A stretch of 64,000 nucleotides of DNA from Asterella californica (lineage: Eukaryota; Streptophyta; Marchantiopsida; Marchantiales; Aytoniaceae): NCBI GenBank assembly GCA_036924285.1, contig JAYKYS010000012.1, forward strand, positions 12,338,001 through 12,402,000, read 5' to 3'. Of this stretch, positions 35,801 to 46,117 are shown piece after piece; the first letter of the stretch is position 1; every line of letters begins with the position of its first letter. The position numbers and the translations under genes were made by a program. The notes under the pieces were generated by a model. The model worked only from the letters and a program-made list of their open reading frames with translations, was not told where the DNA came from and ran no database searches.

Positions 35801-37652
35801 CATTTTGCATGAGCTTTTGTCATGTTCCCAGGTTAGTCATTTAGATGTGGATAAGTTAGGTGCATTTATCCTCCCGTCAGTAGAGGGAGTATCCCTCAGT
35901 TTATCACCTTCACAGATTGAACCAGAGGAGGACCAGTCAGACCCAGTCTTGATATCACAAAAGGTGGAGGGGTTTCTAGAAGAAACTTTTGCTGCTTCCT
36001 GCGAAGGTCTGATGGCAAAAGCTCTTGACATGGATTCCAACTATATGGCTTCCAAGAGATCTGATTCCTGGCTCAAGGTAAGTAGTATCTGGGTGACAGA
36101 CACTGCATAACGTATAGTTTCCGAAAAGGTTCTGTTGCAGACTAGCAGCTACACAGGCTTATAGGTGTTTCCTCTTAACACAACCTTTGATTGAGGTTAC
36201 TGTCAATTTTCAGTGTTTGGGTTGCTATAAATCTGATGCTTACTCGTGAGTCAGATTGGTTGCATAGTCAGTATGTTTATATCATGGCACGAACATCGGC
36301 AGACCGCTTTCTAATCGATTTCGTTGTTGTCCCTAGTGATACATTTTAGGTTTAGGTAGGTGTTAGGTCTTCAGATGCTGGAGATATAAGCTTCCTTCCC
36401 ATAACTGCACCTAACCTCGTGTACCTGAATGATGTTTTTAAGATCAAACGGGATTATATGGAGGGTCTGAATGATTCCTTAGATCTAGTTCCAATTGGAG
36501 CTTGGTACGGCAATGGCAGGAAAGCTGGATGGTTAGTACTCGCACTTCTGAGATTCCTCTTTGACATCCAAGTTGAGGGAACTACCATTTGGTTTCTAAG
36601 TCTGTAGGTTGATACGGAAGGGAAGTTTCGTTGATTCAACCTATAGATACGGCTGTAATTATAACATCCTAATCTTCATTAATTAGCGGGGAGGATAAAT
36701 AATAATGCTAATTTACACAGAGCTACGCACCCTACCCAAAGTCTTAAGTTAAACCCCTAAGCTCCGGAAGCTCATGACCCTTCAGGCTTAGGGGAATTTA
36801 ACTGAACCGAGCCAGCCGGCACTTCAGCTCTCGCGTTAAATTTTAGATGTGCAATAAGCAGAGTTAATACAAAAAAGTCAGACAAAACAGAGAAAAGAAC
36901 TGACAAAGAAAGGGCCCAGCAGTTCCAGGACCTAGTAGCTGCAGTGTGTATGCAATAATCATGGTACGATAATTTGTGCAGGTATAGTCCTTTTCTACTT
37001 GCTTGCTATGATCCTGAACGGGAGGAGTATCAAAGCGTTTGTCGTGTCATGTCAGGCTTCACAGACACCTTTTACAAAGAGGTAACCGTTTGATACCCAC
37101 AACAACCCACAGTATGATGCATGGTTTTCCTGTAAATTGCAAGAGCCAGTGACTGTCCAGGTGATACTTAGTTCTCTGTATGTCCGTGCAGATGAAAGAA
37201 TTCTATTCAGGAGACCGCATTTTGCCTAGAAGGCCAACCTACTACCAAACTGGGGAGGAATGCACTGTATGGTTCACACCTGAACTTGTGTGGGAGATTC
37301 GAGGAGCAGGTGAGAATTTTACATCGTTTCGAGGACTATTCTGAAATTGAGCTGTGTAGAAGTAGACACGTGGTTTGAATATTTACAGACCGTTGGAGAT
37401 CTGTTGGCTCTTCTGGACGCAGACTTCACTGTCTCGCCAGTTCATCAGGCGGCCGTGGGTCTAATTCATCCTTCTCGAGGCATATCTATGAGATTCCCTC
37501 GTTATATCCGATCCAGACCAGACAAGAACCCGGAGCATTCAAGCACGCCATCAGACATAGCCGAGCTGTTTCATCAACAAAGTCGGAAACTTGATGTAGC
37601 AGGCTCTAAGAGTAAGCCTGTTGATAGATCTGGTTCCCCAAGTGAGTCATGA
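26831..37652 (+). CDS. LIG6: DNA ligase 6 (SNM1-like nuclease/DNA ligase fusion)
   Basis: Twenty exons: 26831-29987, 30188-30305, 30687-30768, 30961-31063, 31326-31422, 31741-31843, 32320-32457, 32696-32743, 32899-32996, 33146-33211, 33418-33577, 34641-34751, 34957-35006, 35247-35281, 35598-35659, 35916-36077, 36443-36531, 36982-37081, 37192-37309, 37423-37652. The sum is 5127 nt (1708 aa), in phase. N-terminal metallo-beta-lactamase/beta-CASP part: HFHSDH (107-112), DANHCPG (H169), CGDMRY (D195), then CASP residues D220, H454 and V476, all present. The linker, about 500-1050, holds a PIP-box QASLFSFF (732-739), a UBA-like segment (780-829) and three 28-aa repeats. The ligase half follows: EYKYDGQR with catalytic Lys1337, whose codon is split by intron 10; CEGLMAK (usual MVK); KRSDSWLKIKRDY; and the C-terminal OB fold ending near TVSPVHQAAVGLIHPSRGISMRFPR. 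Arabidopsis LIG6 acts in DNA break repair and seed longevity and has 1417 aa; the extra length here is in the linker. Confidence 0.95.
29420..29671 (+). repeat. Three 84-bp (28-aa) repeats inside LIG6
   Basis: Residues 864-891, 892-919 and 920-947 align without gaps: each begins (L/E)D(N/S/K)K, has a V(D/A)(D/E) step in the middle and an N(R/K) near the end. DNA identity is modest, so the duplication is old. It lies in the disordered linker between nuclease and ligase. Confidence 0.7.
30050..30059 (+). repeat. TGCATATTCA motif in LIG6 intron 1
   Basis: An exact copy of the leader seen in the hairpin elements, within intron 1 (29988-30187). No clear double hairpin follows. Confidence 0.4.
34269..34345 (+). 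repeat. Dispersed repeat in LIG6 intron 11
   Basis: Partner of 18874-18934 (see there). It carries an insertion of about 16 nt relative to that copy. Both copies are intronic and in the same orientation as the host gene. Confidence 0.65.
36748..36802 (+). repeat. Inverted repeat in LIG6 intron 17
   Basis: GTTAAACCCCTAAGC (36748-36762) pairs with GCTTAGGGGAATTTAAC (36786-36802) with one 2-nt bulge around a 23-nt loop. It is probably a small foldback element. The host intron (36532-36981) splices normally on paper. Confidence 0.7.
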
Positions 37653-40360
37653 TCCTACAGGGGTTTCTACAGCAACATGGATTCTTTGTTGAAGAGCAGT
37701 ATCGGAGGGTTTAGACATCTGAGAATTTGGGAAGGCTTGTAGGATAGCAGAAATATTCAAGGATTGAATCTATGTAGAGCAACAGAAATAGAGAGGAGGC
37801 CTTAGCTTAGGAGTTATCCTCGCAGATTCACCAGCGCTGGCTGCATTTGTCTTGCGCGCAAGCTTTATAAGCTTGTCAATTGCGGCCTACTCGAAGCACG
37901 AGGAGTTGGCTCTTTCCGATATAGGTGCATAACGTTGAAGCAGTCACCTGTATCTGGTACCTTCTCCCTGACAGCCATGTTCGCTCTCAGCTTCATTTTT
38001 GAGACAGTATATCACTGGCAACGAGCGAACAGGACTGTGGGGAGGTTGTATGTTTATGTTACTTATCATGGGGTGATCTTTAACATTTTCTTCATGGCAG
38101 AGTGTATCCAGTGACCAGTAATTGAGCATCGGAATGTCATATTATGGAAAGAATTCCATCCTTCGAGGCCTACCTTCAGGATAATCAGTATGAGGCAGTT
38201 CAGTGCTTTGCCTTTATCTCAGATATGTCCGTCAGAGTTCACTCCTAGCACAGCAAGAGCTCTCTCGCATCAGAACAGCGGGGTACCTAAAACTCAGAAC
38301 CAAGGGAAGAAATGGGCAATGTATTATATGTTTGTTAGAACTAGCATAGATATGTTTTAAGTCTAAATTTCACATTTTCATTTCTAAGAGTTTGTTAATG
38401 TATTCTTGTCTCTTTAGAATCACTTCCGGTGTTTGTCTAATATTTTCACTGATTGAGAGTTACAAGTAATCCATCTTTCTGTAAGTCCTTTGTTGCTAGC
38501 CTACAATTGAGGTGCATGCAAAGGGAAGTGTTAATTACCGGCATGTTCTTCGTGTAATTCGTGTAATTCGTGGTAGTTAGGTATGGAGTGTACACCTACA
38601 GCTGTGTCACTGGCCCTGTGCAGAAGATTGTTTGTTGTTGTGTTTCGGTTGTCTACCTCTTTTGTTTCGGTTGTCTACCTCTTCAGTACCATTTGGTTCA
38701 TTGTCAAACCATGAAGAATGTTTGCTCTACGGCTGTAGGTAATGGGCTGTAGGTAATGAGTAGATGTACACTGGAAAAGAACAACTACCACAAGATACAC
38801 AGCATGCAAACAGAACATTCTCTTGTCGCATGCACCTCAACCTCCTCTCGGATTTCATCAGCACCTAACAAGGAGGGTTAGGCTATAGATGAGTAGAAAA
38901 AGTAATCAACCTGAAAAATAAAGCTTCTAAAAGACTTGTAGAGAAATGAAATTCACGTGGAAAATACAGTATCACTCTCAAGAAAACTTTTCTTTCTTAC
39001 CTTTCAACACAGGTATTGTAAACAGTACTTGATAGTCATTCTTGTTCCGAGCGTTAAAATGGTGCCGTGAAGTCCAGGTATCGTTGAAAAGCATACCGAG
39101 AATGCAGACTACTCGCTTACAAAGGAAACCACATAATATAGTATAAATATACATTTACTTACAAATTGATCAAATGGAGATAAATAAATAATATTTATTA
39201 ATTTATTGACCTAAATAGTAAAATTGCATGATAATCTTCTTGTCATAAATGGATGGGGAGATTTGAAAAGGTAAGTCCGATCTACCGTAATTTAAAAATT
39301 ACTAATTTAATTTAATCGAATAATTAATGTAATGATAATCTGTGTGTGATAGGTGAAAAATCATCGTTATAAGCAGTGGGTTATTTTAAGCAATACTCGA
39401 TAATCAGTATGTTACATTTATTACATAATTATTACATAATTTTTCATAAATTTGTATACAATTTATATAACAGATAAATGAATAAAATTATTTATTTCTC
39501 AACTTGTATTAAATATTTCACAAGTGGCCCCTTGGAATACCAACATCGTGTGGATATTATGCGGTGATTAGATACTCGAGTGCAAACTTGCTCTTTACGT
39601 ATATTCGTGTCAGTCATTTCTAGCAGAAGACTAATCAGATGTTTTCTGAAATTCTCTTTTCTCGCCCTGTGTACTGATATTCTATGTCATTAGTAGGGTT
39701 CTCTGGTTTCTTAGTAAATGATATTATATGTCCACTGAGGTATTCGAGGACCATGAGATTATACGCGGGACTCAGAACTGAAACTTCATTAACTTATAAA
39801 TAGATTATTCTTTTAGAAACTTTACGCTCTTGAGTTAGCTGTTGTTGTTGATATATATTGATTCAAATAAAACGTAAGAGTTGTTTCTTGAAGAACAAAG
39901 TGGATATCATTACACTTACACAGTAATATAATCGTCCTCTTTCTTAGACCAGCGTACTAAAATAGAAACGAATTATTGTAACCTTCTCTACTGTTCCGAT
40001 TTATAAAGAAGATGTTTATCATTCGTTTCTTAAATACATGTTATATTTTCTATTTACCGAAGTAGTGAATATCTGCCAATAACCCCAAGCAAAATCGGAA
40101 AAGCTTTTAAAAAACATAAAAAGAATGAGAGCTTTTAATTTATGTTTTAATGCTTTATGCGAATACTCACAATCTACGGGAACCCCAGTGCTGTACCTTA
40201 CCTGAGCGTGTCTAGACGATCGGGTTCTCTAACCCAACTGCAAAGGGTTAGAAAGCACATGAATACCGTCGCCACTGGTGTGTATTCTTTACTCCTTCGA
40301 TATTACAAGTGAAGATGACTCACGGTTCCCCCTTTATGGACGCAGTACTTATGAAACCAC
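37653..40360. other. Intergenic LIG6-NSUN6
   Basis: No gene. 37653-38500 probably contains the LIG6 3' untranslated region. Small perfect duplications occur at about 38558-38576 (GTGTAATTC twice), 38639-38683 (TGTTTCGGTTGTCTACCTCT twice) and 38732-38760 (GGCTGTAGGTAATG twice). About 38871-38895 resembles one arm of hairpin element B (GGTTAGGCTATA). 39120-40160 is very AT-rich. Confidence 0.5.
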
Positions 40361-40808
40361 GCTGTAGCGAATGCAGGCAGTAACAAAGACTACTCCTTTT
40401 TGTCCATTGGGAGATACAGTCCCGTATGCGAACGAGGAGAAACCAAATTCGAATGACAATGTGATAGGGTTTCAAACCGTATTCGATAGTGAACCTCCGT
40501 CCCCCGAATCAATCGGGTTTGTCAAGAAAGGCCGGAGCGAAAGAAGGGCAGAAGCAAAGTAGGGAAGGGGTAAAACAAAGTATGTGCTAATTTGCTGAAT
40601 GATAAAGCTTTGAAGCGTTGAAGGCGAAGGCGAAGAAGGGAGAGCAGTTGTACGGATAAAATTTATTGCACGGGAAATACCCGCAGCTCCAGAAGTAAAA
40701 GAACGGAATCTCTTCTCGCACGGTAATTCCGAGAAACTGCAGTTTGAATGCAAAAGTTTACTGGCTTAAACGAAGAACATTGGTCTGACTCGTGAGGAAG
40801 TCAGCCCA
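40361..40808 (+). promoter_or_regulatory. Upstream region of NSUN6-like gene, with short ORF
   Basis: A + strand frame at 40371-40562 (63 codons, ends GRSERRAEAK) precedes the gene. It may be an upstream ORF in the 5' untranslated region. I see no splice sites joining it in phase to the NSUN6 frame and no domain in it. Confidence 0.3.
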
Positions 40809-43800
40809 ATGGAAGACAAGGCGAACGAGAGCCGTGGTTATGGTTTCCGCCCAAAATTGGTATGGGATTCTGGAGTGCACAAGTATCTCAGTCACGCGCA
40901 TGGATCGGCACAATTCGACGCAATGTGCAAAGCCCTGACGTAAGTTTTTTGGAACCTGAGCTGGTTCGATCAACTTTTTAAATCCTTGTATGTTTCCCGC
41001 GAGCTCCGAAGGTTTTCCTTGAGCTGAGAAGTCGTTTGGCGGTTATCTTAGGAGTGAAATATTTTTATATGTTTTTTCTCTGAGCATTTTGATGTGCTAG
41101 TTGAGCTCGTGCCAGCTTCTGAAAGTGCTTTCATGCAGACACCCTTGTATAAACTCCACCGTACGTGTCAACACACTCGAAGCAAGTACGCAAGAGGTCC
41201 TGGAACAGTTGTGCAATCATTTCGTGAAAGACGAGGGATTTTCGAGCACTTCGTCAAGGACAAGTCGAATTGATGGATGCGAACCATCTGCGCATTCCGC
41301 AGTTTTGAAGCTCAAGGACGGAGCTAGCGTGACAGATGTTGAGTTTCTTAATTATAGGTGTTGGGAACATCCGCTCTTGAAAGATGTGGTCATGGTCAGA
41401 GGACGTGGGTCGTGTGAAGTCGACTGTGGAAGTGTTGGTGGACCTGCCAAGGAGGTGGTTGTGAGCCGGAAATGTGCCGAGGCAGTTCTTCGTGGAGCTA
41501 ATGTACGGGGACTTGCATTTGCATTATGATTACGCTTTGAGTTTCTAACAGATGGTAATTGGCTCTTGTTTCAGTACCAGAACTCTTGCCAGCTCGCCAA
41601 TGTAGTAGAGGAAACGTATCTGGAAACAGTTTTCTCTAACACGTGAGGACAGTTCACGCAGCTTAGTTGGGTTGCAGCTAATGAGTTTTCGTTCCGATCA
41701 ATCCTATGAGTTTAACTTGGAGCCTTGTCGAAACAAGTGGATACTGTCAAAGTCTGGTAGCTTCAGGTTGTCGTCACAGTTAGGGTATGGGAGTCCATAA
41801 CTAGCTTGGTTGTCTTGAATCTCGACAATCTAGTGAATGAAGATATCTTTTACTCATGCGTGCTGCTTCAAGAAAAACACAGCAGAAGAGCAGGTGGAGC
41901 TTATCAACGCAGCACACGATTTAAGCTTCACCTCTGTTAAGCTGAGAAGAATGTAATCCTCGCAGTTTCTGCAAAACTGTGTTGTACTTAACGGATGTGC
42001 TCTGGTTGTGCGGCTGAGCCTGACAGGTCTTTGTGCCCGGGGTGCTTGCGTGCAGTCCACATGTTGAGCAAGGGGATATGGTTGCCGTCACGGTTGCCGT
42101 GGAGAGACCCGATGGAAATGGTGGCTGGTGTGTAGGCATAACTCGCGGCACAACGCTAGAATCCGAACATGCTCTTGCCCGTAAGTGATCAACTCCATTT
42201 TCTTTCACAACCATATGATCCTGGCTTCTTATCATGAAGCGCTTCCTACAGTTGACAGCACTCTATAGTGGTAACTTGATCACTGGACCATGAGCATAAA
42301 GAGATAAGAAACACCTTGTACTTTCAGTAAATTTTTGTATCTAACGAGAATGGGCTGCAGACTTAGCAAAGGGAACAGCAGTATGCGGTGTCCCCGTCGA
42401 CATTAAAGTTTGGAAAGACTTCTGTATGGAACTGGCTGCTGATGTGAGTCGGATGTTTGGCTTGCAACAGAGATGGAAGGAACTAGCCGTAGTGATCACT
42501 TTATCGGCATGGGGCGAATGACAATGTCAAGAATGGCTGTTTTTAGAGAAAGTAAAGGTGTCGCAGTTGAAATGGCAAAAAGGATTTTTGACCTACCTCC
42601 ATTTCACGGTAAATCCTGACCACAGCTCAAGTTTCGTTATATGAACGCGTATTTGTAATGACGTCTTACAGGCATTCGGAGCAAAAAACATCAGATTGAT
42701 TGAGAAATATAGGAGTGCGACTTAGTTATCTGATAAAAGCTCGTGTAACAGGTCTTTTGACAGGGCAGATTTTCCTTCAAAACCTACCCAGTATCGTTGC
42801 TGCACGTGTTCTTGGTAATTTTTATCTCATGTAGAACAGCTGGAGATGATTCTGTTCTTGACAAGTCTAGGTTTCTTCTTCAGTCACATCTTTACAAAAT
42901 GTACAAGGATTTTAGAAGCTTCAGTTTTTTATAATCTGGTTCAACTAGAAATTATCTCAATTATTACTCTCTGCTCGTTGTTCAAAACTCCTAAACCTTC
43001 GTCTTCACCCTTGCCATCGGAGATCCAAAGCCTGGAGAGAGAATTCTCGATATGTGTGCTGCACCTGGTGGGAAAACGACAGCCATTGGCATCCTTATGA
43101 AAGACCAGGGAGAGGTTGTAGCACTGGACCGCTCTCACAATAAGGTACGGCGAAGCTGAAAACAATGAAACTAAATCCGATAATCTGAACCACTTTTATC
43201 GACATTTGCTCAGCACGTTGACAACAAATTCTTTCTCAGATGATGACCTTCTCGGACTGTTGTCAGGTATTGGACATCACGCGCCTGTCCAACGAAATGA
43301 AGCTGACCTGTATACAGGCTTACAAACTAGATGCCACAAAGTGTGTGACGAAAGAACGGACTGTGCCGATGACTGTTGATATACCATCTCAAGCAGTGTG
43401 CAGTTGTGACAGCAGTCATGTAGACGTTTCAGCAGCCGGGAGCATCACGTCTTTAAGTTCGTATGAAATCAAAGCTGCTGCGAGGAAAGCGGCCAGGAGG
43501 ATGAAGGACATACGAGCTAAGGAAACTGCAGCCCTTCAACGGGTCAAGGGCTTCCAGCCACAAAGTTTTGACAGAGTTCTGCTGGATGCTCCCTGTTCAG
43601 CCCTGGGACTTCGCCCGCGCCTTTTCGCTGGTGAGGTACAGTCTGCTTCTTTGTTTTTCTTCCCTGTGCGGTTCAGTTAGGATTGTGAGGAAAAAGGCGT
43701 CTTGGCTTCATGGCTTCATGGATGTTATGCGAGAAACAGCATGCCGGTTTTAATGTCCACGAAGAAGCACGTAGACGCTCTTTAGCACAGAAACTTCGTG

Positions 43801-45116
43801 CAACAACTGAAATACTGCTCCTGAAAGGAAGAAACCGCACAGGCCCTACAGAGCCCCCGTCATATGCATACAGTTTCAGTACGTAGTGCTGGTTACTGCT
43901 GCTGCTGCCATTCTTGCTCATATCAAGGTGGGGATGGCACCTTCGACGTGTGTTCTTGTGTCGACGCTCTTTTGACAATAGTATGTCCCGTTGCTTTTTC
44001 GGCCTCCGAAATTCGCTTCACTTCTCGGTGATCACTGTGGATGTATTCACATCGCAATTTAGTGGGAGCGAAGAAGCACACTGAATGAAAGCACATAAGA
44101 TGTGGGAGATCAAGTCTGTTTTGCTGCTGATGTAGGATATTTGTTTGCAGGAAACCTTGGAAACTCTCCGACAGCATAGTTGCTATCAGCGGAAACTTTT
44201 TGACCAAGCAGTGCAACTGGTACGACCTGGTGGTACTTTGGTGTATTCTACGTAAGTTGGCCTTTTATACTTTTATGTTGTTCCTGTTTTTCTTCTAGGA
44301 GGCAATCCTGGTCATATGTGCCTACAAAGATAAACAAGTTTCAAAGTCGAAGATGAGGGGTTTGCTAGCCACAAGACGTTCAGTTCTGCAACTTCTCCAT
44401 GACCTAGTTTGTACGCACAGGTGCACCATAAACCCAGGAGAAAATGAAGCTGTCGTTCGATATGCTCTAGACACCTACGACTTTCTTTCACTCTTACCTC
44501 AGGTATAGTATCTCTGAATGTGTTTGTTTGATCAGATGTATTGAGGTTTCCTGTGGAGTAAATAGGGTGTTATCTTTTCTACAGTAGTTTAGATGGTATT
44601 TACTGTAAGCTGTTGTTACTTCCATGATGAGAACTCAGCAGACGGAAGTGTTCTTTGTGCTCATGCCAATGAAGGAACCCAGAATTGGAGGACCAGGGCT
44701 TGTTGGTGGCCGTGATGTCTTTGATGGCATGTCGTACAAGTAAGTTGCTTACTCCCTCGAATACTTTTCTGGCCGTAAAAGGAGAAGAACTGATAGATTC
44801 TTCTCCTTTTACTACCTGTAAGCTTTGTAGACATAACCAGTTACGTTTGGGACCGTATATCTGATGGTCATGAAGTGGGAGGGAAGAAGTAGAGAATCTC
44901 CATGCTGCATAACGAGGTAGAGCTCCTGTTGCGCGAGATCTGACCCTCGCTTGCACCGGATCACCTCACTTTTGCAGGGAGTGGTTGAGAGGAGGAGAAG
45001 AACACCTTGTGCAAAGATTCAACCCGTGTGAATCGTATGATACTATCGGATTCTTTATTGCCAAGTTTGCGGTTTCCCCGAAGCTACATCGAATTGACGA
45101 TTCGGCTTCTGCCTGA
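40809..45116 (+). CDS. NSUN6: NSUN6-type RNA (cytosine-5) methyltransferase
   Basis: Twelve exons: 40809-40939, 41139-41502, 42027-42180, 42361-42443, 42473-42608, 42752-42814, 43023-43144, 43267-43635, 44151-44251, 44421-44502, 44642-44739, 44978-45116; 1842 nt (613 aa), in phase. It transfers a methyl group from S-adenosylmethionine to cytosine C5 in RNA; animal NSUN6 acts on the acceptor end of tRNA-Cys and tRNA-Thr and on some mRNAs. Domains: N-terminal NSUN6 region (STVRVNTLEAS), PUA RNA-binding domain (about 125-215, with VVVSRKCAEAVLRGANVFVP), then the Rossmann methyltransferase: FLQNLPSIVAARVL, DMCAAPGGKTT (320-330, cofactor), DAPCSALGLRP (Cys461, release cysteine) and STCTINPGENE (Cys509, nucleophile). 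It ends DTIGFFIAKF plus a short tail. Plant homologues have the same insertion before DAPC (exon 8). Exons 4 and 5 (residues about 217-290) are the least certain: exon 4 has no counterpart I recognise. Confidence 0.92.
44775..44812 (+). repeat. Perfect 15-bp hairpin in NSUN6 intron 11
   Basis: GTAAAAGGAGAAGAA (44775-44789), 8-nt loop, TTCTTCTCCTTTTAC (44798-44812). All 15 pairs match. It lies about 35 nt after the exon 11 donor. It may be a small foldback insertion or an intronic RNA structure. Confidence 0.75.
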
Positions 45117-45779
45117 GGGAAGCACGGAAGAATCAGGAAAAAAGGACTTCCCAGGAGTCAAAGACTGTTAGCAGTTTCCGCTTACAGTTATTTTCACACT
45201 TGTGGATTGGTCCTGTTGTTAATGAAACAATGATCAGGCTTATCTGGCATAAACGGATCGTTACGGGTTTATCGTAGCTGTGACTGAATCATTGAGCATA
45301 AGGGATATTACTCCGCAGCTCCCCTCAAATATTAGCCGATCCTAATTTAATTAGGGGATGTATACAGAAGACATCTAAAATGAGAAACGGACATCGCACC
45401 TTCAAGATTTGTTTGAGTATATCCACCAGTCTGGAAGGAAATGAATAGAGTGGGTAGTGTAGGTGATGACTTTGATAATCATATCTGCCGCTGATTCCGG
45501 TAGGACTTGAGAACTTGAGTAGTAGGTGAGAAAGAGTTTGTAACCAAAGCAGATCAGAAAGATTGAAGCACCCAACTTGTGGCCTCGTTCTCTTCACTTC
45601 CCGTTTCGATCGGGTTCATTCCGCTATGAGCGGGGAACATTTCCATTCTCCACTCTGTGCCACGACCATCCAGCTCCTACAGGTGAACTCCCAGGACAAT
45701 CCACATTGGCGACCTTACTAGTAAGACGCTGCAATCTCCGTAAAGGTCAGATGAGATTCCGAATCCGTGGAGGTCTCTT
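45117..45779. other. NSUN6 3' flank
   Basis: Probably 3' untranslated region, then intergenic. ORFs at 45325-45597 (minus) and 45577-45795 (plus) show no motif. Confidence 0.4.
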
Positions 45780-45780
45780 C

Positions 45781-45814
45781 GCAATATGCGCATGAATATG
45801 CGCATGAATATGCA
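45781..45814 (-). repeat. Tandem ATATGCGCATGA with TGCATATTCA end
   Basis: A 12-nt unit repeated about 2.5 times. The last unit reads TGAATATGCA (45805-45814), the reverse complement of the hairpin-element leader. It lies just before the long hairpin. Confidence 0.6.
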
Positions 45815-45838
45815 GTACGAAGGCTCTCGGAGATCAAT

Positions 45839-46018
45839 CTTCGCACATGTTTTTTGTAGAGGAATGTTTTGTACTTTATTTGTTCTTTATCAATTTGGCA
45901 CTTCTCATATGTTTTTCGATGCAAGTCAAAGGATGAAGCATTGACTGATGAAAGACATGTGAGAAGTGCCAAATCAGTGAGGAACAGAAACATTATTCTA
46001 CAGACAACATGTGCGAAG
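45839..46018 (+). repeat. Long imperfect hairpin (MITE or miRNA-like)
   Basis: Arm 1 (45839-45911) starts CTTCGCACATG and ends CTTCTCATATG; arm 2 (45956-46018) is its near reverse complement, CATGTGAGAAGTGCC...CATGTGCGAAG. The stem is about 65 bp with a handful of mismatches and small bulges around a loop of about 44 nt. In size and shape it fits a plant microRNA precursor or a young MITE. I have no expression evidence and do not recognise a known microRNA. Confidence 0.7.
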
Positions 46019-46117
46019 ATGTGTAAATTTCAATCTTAGAAGTTTGTGTTTAACATCATAGACAACATGTGCGAAGATGTGTAAATTTCAATCTTAGAAG
46101 TTTACGTTTAACATCGT
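46002..46117 (+). repeat. Two 58-bp tandem repeats
   Basis: 46002-46059 and 46060-46117 both start AGACAACATGTGCGAAG and differ at only two or three bases. The unit overlaps the distal end of arm 2 of the long hairpin, so the stem end is present twice. Confidence 0.9.

Noticed and set aside
40371..40562. Possible first coding exon of NSUN6
   Set aside because: It ends in a stop, cannot be spliced in phase to the conserved exon at 40809, and the Met at 40809 gives a normal NSUN6 N-terminus.
45781..45814. CRISPR-like or satellite array
   Set aside because: Only 2.5 units of 12 nt with no spacers, in a eukaryotic genome.
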